From assembly GCF_012584455.1 (NCBI RefSeq), contig NZ_JABAEB010000010.1, positions 62,001 to 126,000 on the forward strand: 64,000 nt of DNA, read 5' to 3'. This DNA comes from Shewanella oncorhynchi (GTDB lineage: Bacteria; Pseudomonadota; Gammaproteobacteria; Enterobacterales; Shewanellaceae). A program made the position numbers and the translations under genes. The notes beneath the pieces are model-generated. The model had not been told where the DNA came from. It worked only from the letters and a program-made list of their open reading frames with translations, and did not search any database. Position 1 is the first letter of the stretch; each line of letters opens with the position of its first letter. Below are positions 1 to 8,360 of this stretch, piece after piece.

Positions 1-249
1 ACGCGCTAGAATGAAGCCAAATAAAATCGCCATATCCGAGCAGAACCAAAAAAAGTAACTGGAGGCTTCGGTGCGTTGGCTGTTGAGTATGATGCCAAGG
101 AGGACGAACAAGTTCGCCAGAGAAAAGCGCATACTGGCTTGAGTGGCAATTTTTAACGGTTGTGCAATGAGTCCCCATGCGATGGCAGCCGTGCTAGTAA
201 GCAGGCAAATAAACTTGATGAGTAATAAGGCTTGGGGATCAAATATCAT
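1..249 (-). CDS. Membrane protein, N-terminal part only (runs off left edge)
   Basis: An ATG on the minus strand at 249 opens a reading frame without a stop to the window edge, giving the first 83 residues of a protein. The fragment is hydrophobic, with about three membrane segments (roughly residues 7-29, 42-56 and 65-81) and short polar loops. This is the usual look of the N-terminal sensor or anchor part of a multi-domain membrane protein such as a diguanylate cyclase, but no catalytic domain lies inside the window, so no function is assigned. It diverges from the Pmp3-like gene at 509. Confidence 0.6.
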   Translation of the reverse strand, partial: MIFDPQALLLIKFICLLTSTAAIAWGLIAQPLKIATQASMRFSLANLFVLLGIILNSQRTEASSYFFWFCSDMAILFGFILAR

Positions 250-508
250 TCTTTTACTTCATATTTTTCTTTAACTATAGATGCTTTTAGGGATTTTCGG
301 TTGGAGTTTAGTGGATATCTTAGTCTACTCTGGACAGATAATGGGTTGAATATCCTTTTTCATTTTAGGGAATGGTAAGGGCCTTCATTTAGGCTGCGGC
401 TGGGATTATTTACGCCCTGCAAACTAAAAGGTTTGCAAATTCTGAGTCTTCCTGCGAAGTTAGATCTTGTTGATTTGCCTACAATCTCCGTTTTGAGGAT
501 GTTCTGTT

Positions 509-676
509 ATGGATACAAATAAACTACTTTTAGTCATTATTGCGATTTTATTGCCCCCAGTTGCTGTATTTTTGAAGGCGGGAGCGGGTAAAGATCTGCT
601 AATAAACATCGTGTTATGTTTACTGTTCTGGTTCCCTGGTTTATTACACGCACTCTGGGTCGTGACCAAGGCATAA
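509..676 (+). CDS. Pmp3/YqaE-family small membrane protein
   Basis: A 55-residue protein, MDTNKLLLVIIAILLPPVAV at its start, with two hydrophobic helices (about residues 5-21 and 30-52). The ILLPP motif in helix 1 and the WFPGLLHALWVV ending are hallmarks of the Pmp3/YqaE family (UPF0057). Family members are stress-induced hydrophobic peptides of the plasma membrane thought to affect membrane potential and salt tolerance. A GAGG ribosome site lies about 10 bases before the ATG, and a strong hairpin terminator follows 20 bases after the stop. It is monocistronic. Family assignment is firm; the physiological role is inferred. Confidence 0.85.
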   Translation: MDTNKLLLVIIAILLPPVAVFLKAGAGKDLLINIVLCLLFWFPGLLHALWVVTKA

Positions 677-696
677 TTTGCTTTCTTCCACACAAT

Positions 697-726
697 AAAA
701 AAGCGCAATTTAATTGCGCTTTTTTA
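697..726. terminator. Bidirectional rho-independent terminator
   Basis: An inverted repeat, AAAAAAGCGCAATT facing AATTGCGCTTTTTT, has A and T runs on both sides. It lies between the convergent Pmp3-like gene and the TonB-dependent receptor and can serve both. Confidence 0.9.
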
Positions 727-748
727 TGTTTCAAAATGGGCCTTTCAC

Positions 749-2926
749 TTAGAAAGGTAAGGTGTAGCCTATTGTTGCAGTACGTCCCATCCCTTTGAAA
801 TAACGATCATTCGTACCCATGGTTTGTGAGTAATAATTGAAATAATCCTTATTAAATAGATTTTGCAAACCTAGGCTCAGGGTGCCAGTGTAAAGCGGCA
901 TTGAGAAGGAAGCATCGACTGTCGTGTAACCATCAAACTCTGCATACTTATTGCCCGCCGCGTTTTTAAAATCGCGGTCCATGTAGTAATTGGCTTGAAC
1001 GCGGGTCGACATTTCATTATCGAAGCTATGGGTCCAGAACAGGTTGATACGGTTTGGTGAAATATTTGCACCATCGAGATCGGTATCGACTTGGCTATCA
1101 CCATTTGAATCGTATTCGCCCTGCTGGAAGGCGATATTCATGCCGAGATCATCATTGCTGGTAATGTAGGCGGTGACATTGGCTTCAATACCATCGATCA
1201 CACTCTTTTCGCGCTTCACGTCGTAGAAACCATCACTATTTAAGGCCAAACGTGAACCAAAATCAGTGGCGGAACGATAGTAAGCTAGCTTAGCGCTTAA
1301 GTATTTACCTTGGTAATCGGCGCCGACTTCAACGTTATCTGTGACTATCGGCGTGAGTGCCAGTGAGCCATCTATGCTGGGATTGTCGCCGGGGAAGCTT
1401 TTACCATCACGCAGAATTCGGCCGATATCCGGCATGCCAAAACCTTGGTTATAGCTGGTATAAACACGAATGTCAGGAGTGATTTTATAAGAGATACCGA
1501 CGTTAAATAAGGTTTCATCGAAGGTGGCTGAACCGCCCGCAATTTGCTTATTGCCTGCACCCCATAGGGTTTTGTAGTCATCTACACTTAACTCGGCATG
1601 TTCGTAACGAACACCAGTCGATAAGGTTAAATTTTCAATTAAGTCATAATCTAACTGCAAGTATGGCGCAACGTTGTCATAGGTACTTTCGGGAACCCAT
1701 GAAAAGCCTGTTTTTACTAAATCTTGCTCAGTGGTGTCGCGGAAAAGGTCGACACCGTAGGCCGCATCAATTCCTGAACCTGCAATATCCTTAGCGATTA
1801 AGGCGCTTTTTAAACCCCATTTAACCGAAGAGTTACGCGATTGCTCGTAGTACAAGCTTTCACCTTTACTGCCGACACCGCATTGGATGACTTGGTCGCT
1901 GCCTTCGAAGGATGGATCGTAGAAGCTATCGAAACAGCCGCCACCATAAACCGCTTTAAAATCTTGATTAAAGAGTTGCAGGCTAAGTTGCTGGCCACCA
2001 ATGTTGGCGTGGGTGTAAGTCAAACTTGTGGTGGTCACTTGGTTGTTGGCGGCTTCCCATGGCTGAGTTTCTTTAACTGCACCTGTGGGTACACCATTGG
2101 GCTTGTCACCTGCAACGGGCATCCAATCGCCATTGTTGTCTGCATTGTAATGGTTAACCATTAATTCAAGGCGTGACTCATCGAAGTTATGGCCAAGCTT
2201 GATGAAGAAGTCTTTGCTTTGACTGTCCATCGACTCGCCTTGAGTCGTGTCGACACCCACTACGTTATGATTGGCATCGTAATAGACGCCATTATTGCGG
2301 TAGCTAACCGAACCTATCATGTCGATAAATTCTGACTCGCCAGAAAACGCATAGCTAGCACCAAAGCTTAAGCCATTGGATTTCATTGAATCAGGCACTG
2401 TGACATCGAAACTAGCAACCTGTTCGCTGTCGCCTGTAGGCTTTTTAGTGATGTAGTTGATGATACCGCCCTGGGCACCGAGACCGTGCATGGCATTGGC
2501 GCCGTGAATGATTTCGATGCGCTCAATCATGGCAGGATCTATAGTTTGTCCCTCTCTACCACCACTGCGAAGTGGGTTCGATTGAGGCACGCCGTCGATC
2601 ATAATCAATGGCGGACGACCACGCAGGGTTTCACCTGTGTTACTCATCTTCTGGCGGCTCGGTGAAAAGCTAGGCGCTAAGTTACCGATAATAGTCGATA
2701 AATCTTTAGTGGTGCGGAACTGTTCTTCTAATTGGGCGCGGTCGATGATAGTGACAGTATTGGGGATCGAGCTGGGGGATTTATCCATTCGACTCGCGGT
2801 GACAGTGATTTTTTCTATGTCTTTATTTTTGTTGTTTGGACTGTTGTCGGTGGCATCTTGGGCCGCAGCGGATTGGGTTAACGCTGCCAATACGGCTAAA
2901 GCAACAAACGAGGTTTTGAATGTCAT
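749..2926 (-). CDS. TonB-dependent outer membrane receptor (siderophore type)
   Basis: A 725-residue outer membrane receptor. Residues 1-22 form a signal peptide ending SAAAQ. The plug domain (about 40-165) shows KITVTASR, MIDGVP and the segment IERIEIIHGANAMHGLGAQGG typical of siderophore receptors. The rest is a beta-barrel ending in a C-terminal phenylalanine (GYTLPF), the outer membrane insertion signal. Such proteins bring Fe3+-siderophores or similar ligands into the periplasm using TonB-ExbB-ExbD energy. The ATG has an AGGAAG ribosome site, and a Fur-like site lies about 80-100 bases upstream, so iron regulation is likely. The ligand cannot be told from sequence. No siderophore synthesis or periplasmic binding genes are nearby. 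Confidence 0.92.
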   Translation of the reverse strand: MTFKTSFVALAVLAALTQSAAAQDATDNSPNNKNKDIEKITVTASRMDKSPSSIPNTVTIIDRAQLEEQFRTTKDLSTIIGNLAPSFSPSRQKMSNTGETLRGRPPLIMIDGVPQSNPLRSGGREGQTIDPAMIERIEIIHGANAMHGLGAQGGIINYITKKPTGDSEQVASFDVTVPDSMKSNGLSFGASYAFSGESEFIDMIGSVSYRNNGVYYDANHNVVGVDTTQGESMDSQSKDFFIKLGHNFDESRLELMVNHYNADNNGDWMPVAGDKPNGVPTGAVKETQPWEAANNQVTTTSLTYTHANIGGQQLSLQLFNQDFKAVYGGGCFDSFYDPSFEGSDQVIQCGVGSKGESLYYEQSRNSSVKWGLKSALIAKDIAGSGIDAAYGVDLFRDTTEQDLVKTGFSWVPESTYDNVAPYLQLDYDLIENLTLSTGVRYEHAELSVDDYKTLWGAGNKQIAGGSATFDETLFNVGISYKITPDIRVYTSYNQGFGMPDIGRILRDGKSFPGDNPSIDGSLALTPIVTDNVEVGADYQGKYLSAKLAYYRSATDFGSRLALNSDGFYDVKREKSVIDGIEANVTAYITSNDDLGMNIAFQQGEYDSNGDSQVDTDLDGANISPNRINLFWTHSFDNEMSTRVQANYYMDRDFKNAAGNKYAEFDGYTTVDASFSMPLYTGTLSLGLQNLFNKDYFNYYSQTMGTNDRYFKGMGRTATIGYTLPF

Positions 2927-3005
2927 ATAACTTCCTGCTAAGGGCGAATGAGTTTGTTACACCGGCTCCCTTGGCATAGGTTAATATTCCATTAAATTGT
3001 ATTAC

Positions 3006-3023
3006 AAATGATAACGATTTTTA
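3006..3023 (-). promoter_or_regulatory. Probable Fur box for the TonB receptor
   Basis: The A/T-rich stretch AAATGATAACGATTTTTA resembles the Fur consensus (GATAATGATAATCATTATC or the 7-1-7 form). It lies 80-97 bases upstream of the receptor start codon. The match is partial, and the position and the regulated gene class support it. Confidence 0.5.
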
Positions 3024-3351
3024 TTATTCGCGATTTTAGGGGAGGAATTACAGCTTGTCTAGTCACGCCATACAGGAAATTGCATGATTTGACGACAGTA
3101 TGAATAAATTGCGACACAGCACTCGGTATCGAGAGGTTTTACTGTAAAGGCCATGCATATAGTGCGAGTTCATGTCGGTAAGGCATTACCTTGTTTGGCA
3201 TTTGTCTTTGATTTAGGAGACCTATGCTTTAGTCGCAGGTTTGATTATTTGATTGGATCACGCGTTTGCCTTAGTGCTTTCGATTGTCTGGCGTGTTGAT
3301 GGAAGGCTATAATCGCGCCCCCTTTATACCGTATCTCGCATTGGTACTCTG

Positions 3352-3543
3352 ATGAACCGTAAAAAGAAGATTAATCAAACCTTGAAGAGCAAGGCAAAAA
3401 AGGCCAATGCCAAACTGCAATCTAGCAATAAACCTAAATATATTGCGAAGGCAGAGAGAGAAGCATTAGCTGCGGCAGTTGAGCATGAAACCCCATCAAA
3501 AACCGCAGAACCTCAGCTTGATATTGCACTGCCAATAAGCTGA
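3352..3543 (+). CDS. DUF2986 small basic protein
   Basis: A 63-residue, very lysine-rich protein starting MNRKKKINQTLKSKAKKANA, with the KPKYIAKAEREAL segment seen in DUF2986 proteins of Shewanella and Vibrio. No signal peptide or membrane segment is present. The basic N-terminus suggests nucleic-acid or ribosome contact, but the function is unknown. It stands alone between a Fur-type promoter region and the convergent M23 gene. No strong ribosome site precedes the ATG. Confidence 0.75.
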   Translation: MNRKKKINQTLKSKAKKANAKLQSSNKPKYIAKAEREALAAAVEHETPSKTAEPQLDIALPIS

Positions 3544-3562
3544 TTAAAGTAAGTAGTTAAGC

Positions 3563-4075
3563 CTATAGTGCAGTTAAATACTCGATAGGGTTTTGATAAA
3601 AGGCCTTTTTATAACCTTGGGTTGAAGTATCCATCAGCCAAGGTTTAGGCAATAAGCTCAAAATGGAATAGTGCAAATGGGGCGGTTTACCTTGTGCATT
3701 ACCCGTATCGCCGACAGTGCCCAAAGTGTCACCTTGGTAGGCAATCAATCCTGTGGCTGATTCAATTTGGGCTAAATGGGCAAAGTAATGAATTTGCCAT
3801 TTAGGACCTAAACCAACCACCACATTTCCTCCTTTGAAGAAGTCACCTCGATACAAGATCAGCATAGGCGTAGGCGCAATCACTGCGGTGTTTTTGGCGG
3901 CGAAAATATCTATCCCCTTGTGAACGCCCGATGGACCCCAAGGTTCATACCAAAAGGTTTGGCTGTTCCAATCTTTACTGCTGGCACCTTTTACTGGGAT
4001 CGCGGGTGACTCAGGGATCAGATAACCACCAAGTAGCAGTAACGTCAGTGCTAATCCAACATATTTCAATTTCAT
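3563..4075 (-). CDS. M23-family metallopeptidase (LytM-like)
   Basis: A 170-residue protein with an N-terminal signal or anchor helix (residues 4-20) followed by a single M23/LytM fold. The zinc ligands are visible: H52 and D56 in HKGID, and H133-x-H135 in PHLHYS. The extra histidine of active peptidases may be H96 or H100 (IHYFAH). All key residues seem present, so it may be an active periplasmic or outer-envelope endopeptidase that cuts peptidoglycan cross-links, rather than an EnvC-like activator. It lies downstream of an uncharacterised gene and a CHAP-domain gene on the same strand, suggesting a small cell-wall operon. Confidence 0.85.
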   Translation of the reverse strand: MKLKYVGLALTLLLLGGYLIPESPAIPVKGASSKDWNSQTFWYEPWGPSGVHKGIDIFAAKNTAVIAPTPMLILYRGDFFKGGNVVVGLGPKWQIHYFAHLAQIESATGLIAYQGDTLGTVGDTGNAQGKPPHLHYSILSLLPKPWLMDTSTQGYKKAFYQNPIEYLTAL

Positions 4076-4112
4076 TTTTTATCCTGCATTAAGTGTTTGC
4101 GTACCTTAAGTT

Positions 4113-4703
4113 TTAATGAAACTCGCTAAATTCCCGCCAATTTTCAGGATATTGCAAGCGCTCAGTTTCTGAGAGTGATAGCCAATAGGGGCGCCAAAAA
4201 TAGCTGCACCAAAAGTCGATATTACCTTGAAGACTGCCGAGGGTATCGGGATCGATATTAGGAAAGCTTTCCCATGGATTGGGCGGGGTGGATTTGAATC
4301 TGATTAATGCTTCTAGCAAGGGTTTGTCATTGGTCACTAAGGTTATGCACACACCCGCAAAATCGTCATATTGGTTCAGTAATACGCAGGTCGCTTGGGT
4401 TGGATGTTCGATAAAACCGTTAAAGTTGACCGTTTGCTCGGGCAATGTGTTAAAGCCTGCCTGGCTAAGTAAAGTGTTTAAGGCCTCTTTCCCTTGGTAA
4501 GTCAGCAAGCAATGCAATTGATAAGCAAAAATATCTGCTCTGTCCATAGGTACAACGAGTGGATAGGTTTGTATGATTGGCAAGCTGATATTGGGCATCT
4601 GGGCTTGATGAAAAACAGTGTGTAACTCAGTTTGTGGCCTAGATTGCTTGAGGCTATTACTGTTGCGCGCAAAGCGTTGTTTAATCCAAGTTAATACTGA
4701 CAT
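4113..4703 (-). CDS. Hypothetical protein between two cell-wall hydrolase-like genes
   Basis: A 196-residue soluble protein with no signal peptide or membrane helix. I do not recognise the family. The N-terminal 30 residues are basic and polar; the middle (about 50-145) looks like a mixed alpha/beta domain, and the C-terminus is rich in tryptophan and aromatic residues (FWCSYFWRPYWLSL). It lies 12 bases after the CHAP gene and 37 bases before the M23 gene, so it is probably co-transcribed with both. It could be an immunity or accessory protein for one of the hydrolases, but this is only suggested by position. Confidence 0.65.
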   Translation of the reverse strand: MSVLTWIKQRFARNSNSLKQSRPQTELHTVFHQAQMPNISLPIIQTYPLVVPMDRADIFAYQLHCLLTYQGKEALNTLLSQAGFNTLPEQTVNFNGFIEHPTQATCVLLNQYDDFAGVCITLVTNDKPLLEALIRFKSTPPNPWESFPNIDPDTLGSLQGNIDFWCSYFWRPYWLSLSETERLQYPENWREFSEFH

Positions 4704-4715
4704 TATTGTTATTTC

Positions 4716-5381
4716 TCAGTGAACTTTACTGGTGAATGGCGTATTTGCGGATTCTGCAATCGGGGATGCCGTGATTTCCGGGGCCTGCCATCTTAACCAA
4801 CCTTTTACTCGAGGCGCATCAATATACCAGAGGCCGTTTTGTTGAATTAATGCCAACCGTTCGCGTGATGGGCCAAAGGGGCCGGGATTTTGTTGGGCAA
4901 TTTCAATACTGCTATCGGTAACTGAGGCAATGATTGCAACGTGACCGTAGGGGTTAAATATCCATGGAGAAAACACGAGTAGATCATCCTGCATAGGTTT
5001 GGTCTGACTCGCATTAGTGTATTGCCGCATAGCGCGTTTTTCATTCCACATGCCATCGCTTAACTTGTTATCAAAAAAGTCTCTAGCATGGCCTAAAGCG
5101 TCAGGCATTTTATGCTGGTAGCGTTGGTAAAAGTAGCGCTTAACAAATTCAACACATTGATATTGAATACCTAAGTTATAACCATCTATAGATAGGTTGC
5201 GTCCTGAATGGGTATTAACTCCTCCGTTATAATAGATATTAACCCCGTTTAGAGTGTCGATGACCTCTCCTACTTGATGGTGGGAATTAAAGTTAATCCG
5301 AGTTATCAGACTGTAGGCACAGTATACGAGCCCCATCAGTATCGCGAAAAAAGCTAATAGAATGGATAAGCGTCTAATCAT
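4716..5381 (-). CDS. CHAP-domain amidase/peptidase, membrane-anchored
   Basis: A 221-residue protein with an N-terminal hydrophobic anchor (about residues 5-25) and a CHAP domain (about 45-195). The catalytic cysteine is C76 in YQCVEFVKRYF and the histidine H147 in NPYGHVAII. The arrangement is close to the amidase domain of glutathionylspermidine synthetase/amidase and related envelope amidases. It probably hydrolyses an amide bond in peptidoglycan or a small peptide conjugate on the periplasmic side. It heads a three-gene same-strand set with an unknown protein and an M23 peptidase. The domain call is firm; the substrate is not known. Confidence 0.85.
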   Translation of the reverse strand: MIRRLSILLAFFAILMGLVYCAYSLITRINFNSHHQVGEVIDTLNGVNIYYNGGVNTHSGRNLSIDGYNLGIQYQCVEFVKRYFYQRYQHKMPDALGHARDFFDNKLSDGMWNEKRAMRQYTNASQTKPMQDDLLVFSPWIFNPYGHVAIIASVTDSSIEIAQQNPGPFGPSRERLALIQQNGLWYIDAPRVKGWLRWQAPEITASPIAESANTPFTSKVH

Positions 5382-5532
5382 CTTTAGTACGACAAGCTAA
5401 AAAGAGTTGTTGAGTAAGATACTTATCTCACTTTCGGGCTGTGTATTTTATGTTCTGAAGAATATGGGCGTCTAGGGTATGGGTTTTATATTGGCACAGG
5501 TTAATACTTTTGTGTGATCTAAGGTTATCTAA

Positions 5533-5560
5533 AACAAAGGCCGCATCAGCGGCCTTTGTT
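5533..5560 (-). terminator. Rho-independent terminator of the Dcu transporter gene
   Basis: A perfect 12-bp stem (AACAAAGGCCGC / GCGGCCTTTGTT) with an ATCA loop lies 11 bases beyond the stop codon of the minus-strand transporter gene. Confidence 0.85.
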
Positions 5561-5570
5561 ATTTTGGCGG

Positions 5571-6914
5571 TTAGAGTAAAGCGGTTGCGAGTAGATAACC
5601 GACAGCCGATGCTGTCGCTACACCGATAAAGCCTGGAATGATAAAGCTGTGGTTAATAATGAACTTACCTATTTTAGTCGTACCTGAACGGTCAAAGCCG
5701 ATACAGGCCAGATCACTTGGATAGGTTGGTAGCACGAAATAACCGTAGCTTGCAGGGAGGAAGGCGATTAAGAGTTTTGGATCGACCCCTAAGGCGAGTC
5801 CCATAGGTGCGATTGCAGTGAGTGCTGCCGCTTGGCTATTTACAAGCTTAGAGATGAGAAACAGCACTAAGGCATAGGTCCAAGGCTGGCTTTGTACTAC
5901 ATGGGACAGGTTTTCCTGCAGTACATCCATATGGCTGATGAAGAAAGTATCACTCATCCAAGCCACACCAAATACTGAGAAAATTGCTACCATGCCCGCT
6001 TTAAAAACGGGACCGTTAGAGATGTTGGTCGGTTTGACTTTACAGGTCATCAGGATAAAAGCACCTGCAATTAACATCATCATCTGGATCACTAAGTTCA
6101 TCGAGAGCAAGGTCGACTTACCTTTAACGTCAAAGGCGGGACGCAATTCACTAAATGAACCTAACAGTACCACTGCAGCGATAGCGGTGAAGAAAATCCC
6201 CGTTGCCCAGTAAGCTTCCTTCGGATATTTTTGATTTAACAGGGTTTCGCTTTTGTCATAGATAAAGGCTCTTTGGACTGGATCTTTTATGCGTTCTTGA
6301 AATTCTTCATCTTTATCTAAATCTTTACCACGACGCAGACTCCAAAGTGCAGCGGCCATGACACCGCAAAGCGATGCTGGCACTGACACCATTAAAATTT
6401 CGAGCAGATTGTAAGCGCGGCCTACACCCTGTTGTGATGCCAGAATCGACACCATAGACACCACTGCTACCGACACAGGCGAAGCGCAAATCGCCATTTG
6501 TGAGGCGACAGAGGCCACCGCCATTGGGCGCTCTGGGCGAATATTTTTCTTCAGCGCGATATCGGAAATAATCGGGAACATGGTGTAAACCACATGGCCA
6601 GTACCGCAAAGGAAGGTCAGCGTCCACGTGGTCAGTGGCGCCAGAATCGTGATGTATTGTGGATGACGGCGCAGTAAGCGCTCGGCATACTGCATCATCA
6701 CATCTAATCCACCCGCGGTTTGCAATACGGCTGCACAGCCAATGACTGCAAGTATGGTTAGCATAACTTGCACTGGCGGTTGTCCCGGCGCTAAACCGAA
6801 AACAAAAATCAGTAAAAATAAGCCAATACCGCTGATGAGGCCGAGTCCCATGCCGCCGTAGCGGGTACCTAGCAGTAGGCAGCTAAGCACTACTATAAAT
6901 TCCATTAAAATCAT
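5571..6914 (-). CDS. dcuB: Anaerobic C4-dicarboxylate transporter, DcuA/DcuB family
   Basis: A 447-residue inner membrane carrier with about 11 hydrophobic segments. Family marks include the opening FIVVLSCLLLGTRYGG, the CGTGHVVYTMFPII segment and SQMAICASPVSVAVVS. DcuA/DcuB proteins exchange fumarate, succinate, malate and aspartate and support fumarate respiration under anaerobic conditions; in Shewanella one member is annotated dcuB. The first ATG has AGAGG 8 bases upstream and is preferred over the ATG three codons later. It diverges from the PrnB-like gene. I could not find a convincing FNR or CRP site in the 260-bp intergenic region. The subtype (A versus B) is uncertain. Confidence 0.88.
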   Translation of the reverse strand: MILMEFIVVLSCLLLGTRYGGMGLGLISGIGLFLLIFVFGLAPGQPPVQVMLTILAVIGCAAVLQTAGGLDVMMQYAERLLRRHPQYITILAPLTTWTLTFLCGTGHVVYTMFPIISDIALKKNIRPERPMAVASVASQMAICASPVSVAVVSMVSILASQQGVGRAYNLLEILMVSVPASLCGVMAAALWSLRRGKDLDKDEEFQERIKDPVQRAFIYDKSETLLNQKYPKEAYWATGIFFTAIAAVVLLGSFSELRPAFDVKGKSTLLSMNLVIQMMMLIAGAFILMTCKVKPTNISNGPVFKAGMVAIFSVFGVAWMSDTFFISHMDVLQENLSHVVQSQPWTYALVLFLISKLVNSQAAALTAIAPMGLALGVDPKLLIAFLPASYGYFVLPTYPSDLACIGFDRSGTTKIGKFIINHSFIIPGFIGVATASAVGYLLATALL

Positions 6915-7177
6915 CCGATTTACCTCTGCGGAACTACCGCTTAGCTATTAGTTGAGTGATGAGTGTCTTCAGGAACATTCTGCGGAGTAAAAGTGTTTGA
7001 AAAATTGCGCTGGCGCATGGTGTAAATAAAAAATGGCATTAGTTTTTTCGGAAATTTGACCTAACGCTAGAAACACGTGGCGATAAGTTGCATTCTGGTT
7101 ACGAGTTTTACGGATTGGGCTAACGCTTTGAGCTCACTCCGTTTAAAAGAACGATAACAATACTCAAGGATAAGCCC

Positions 7178-8356
7178 GTGAAACCTGCCACCTTTAATAC
7201 CGAAGCCTTTGATGATTGGATCCGCAGCCGCTTTGTGGAACTCAATTCCGAGCTAGAACAGCTTTACTACCAACAAACAGATCGGGCCAATGTGCTCGAT
7301 ATCGGCGCAGAAGCTAAGTTGGCGCTGGAGAGCGAAGGGCGAGAGTTGATTAAGACCTTGCTCGATGAGGGGAATACAGATGAAGGTTTCGACAGTGCCT
7401 TCGATTTACTCGGCAATGTGGGCTTGTATATGGCGGCCTGTCGGCGCCATGAAATTACCGAGCCCTCGCGGGAAACGACATCGCCATTAGCTGAGGCTTC
7501 TGCGCTCGCCATGCATATTGGCGCTTCAATAGGCGTCACGCCGCGCTTTGCCACCGCACATTTAACCACGCACAATCGTGCCCACAATGGCATTTATAAG
7601 CGCTTTACCGATCTGAGCGCCGAAAAGCTGTTTGTGGATTACAACACTAAAGGCATTTTGGCCTATAAACGCGCCGCCGATGCGCTATTGAAGATCCAGC
7701 CTTTGGGCATTTCCCATCCCATCAGTCACGATTTACTGCGAGTCGCGAAACAAGCATTACAGGATGTGATTGAGTCGAATACCCAATTATTTAATCGATT
7801 AGATACGGACCGTTTCTTTTACTGTGTTCGCCCTTACTACAAACCTTATCGGGTGGGCTCAGTCATTTATCGCGGCGCCAATGCAGGGGATTTTGCTGGG
7901 ATTAATGTGATTGATTTAACGCTAGGTCTCTGTTTTGCAAACGAAGCTTCTTATTCGCAAATGCTGGTGGACAAGTTTTTATACATGATGCCAGAGGATC
8001 AGCAGATATTGCGCGAGTGCATGCGTCGGCCGAATTTGATGGATGACTTCCTGCAGGCAAAAGACTGCTCAACCCAAGATTGGTATCAAGAAAACTTGCG
8101 ACTCTTCATCGAAGTCTGCGAATTACATGGCGAGACTGCGATTCAGCACCATAATGAGTTAGTGACTAAATATATTGCTGAGCCTTCGACAAGTATGGAG
8201 CAGCAGCATTTAGCTAAAGTTACCGCCAGTGGTCCGCCACTGCATGTGCTACTCGGCTCATTGGAGCGACTCAGAGACAGACGCGCCGCCGCTCAACGCA
8301 GCGATATTCGGACTCGTTATTGTGATATTAAAAAGCTAAAAGAGAGTTTGAGATAA
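7178..8356 (+). CDS. PrnB-like (DUF1864) protein of the IDO/TDO heme superfamily
   Basis: A 392-residue soluble, mostly helical protein that I recognise as the PrnB/DUF1864 family. This group is related to tryptophan- and indoleamine-2,3-dioxygenase and includes the pyrrolnitrin enzyme monodechloroaminopyrrolnitrin synthase. I believe a structural-genomics structure exists for the S. oneidensis homologue (recollection). It starts at a GTG with AAGGA upstream. The next gene, a kynureninase-like PLP enzyme, begins 4 bases after its stop, so the two are an operon. The pairing suggests oxidation of an indole or amino-indole followed by side-chain cleavage, as in kynurenine metabolism. The substrate is unknown, and the heme-ligand histidine could not be assigned with certainty. 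Confidence 0.8.
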   Translation: MKPATFNTEAFDDWIRSRFVELNSELEQLYYQQTDRANVLDIGAEAKLALESEGRELIKTLLDEGNTDEGFDSAFDLLGNVGLYMAACRRHEITEPSRETTSPLAEASALAMHIGASIGVTPRFATAHLTTHNRAHNGIYKRFTDLSAEKLFVDYNTKGILAYKRAADALLKIQPLGISHPISHDLLRVAKQALQDVIESNTQLFNRLDTDRFFYCVRPYYKPYRVGSVIYRGANAGDFAGINVIDLTLGLCFANEASYSQMLVDKFLYMMPEDQQILRECMRRPNLMDDFLQAKDCSTQDWYQENLRLFIEVCELHGETAIQHHNELVTKYIAEPSTSMEQQHLAKVTASGPPLHVLLGSLERLRDRRAAAQRSDIRTRYCDIKKLKESLR

Positions 8357-8360
8357 CACT

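Noticed and set aside
6915..7177. Possible FNR or CRP site between the Dcu and PrnB-like genes
   Set aside because: Searched because Dcu genes are often oxygen-controlled; only weak half-matches such as TTGAGTGATGAG were found.
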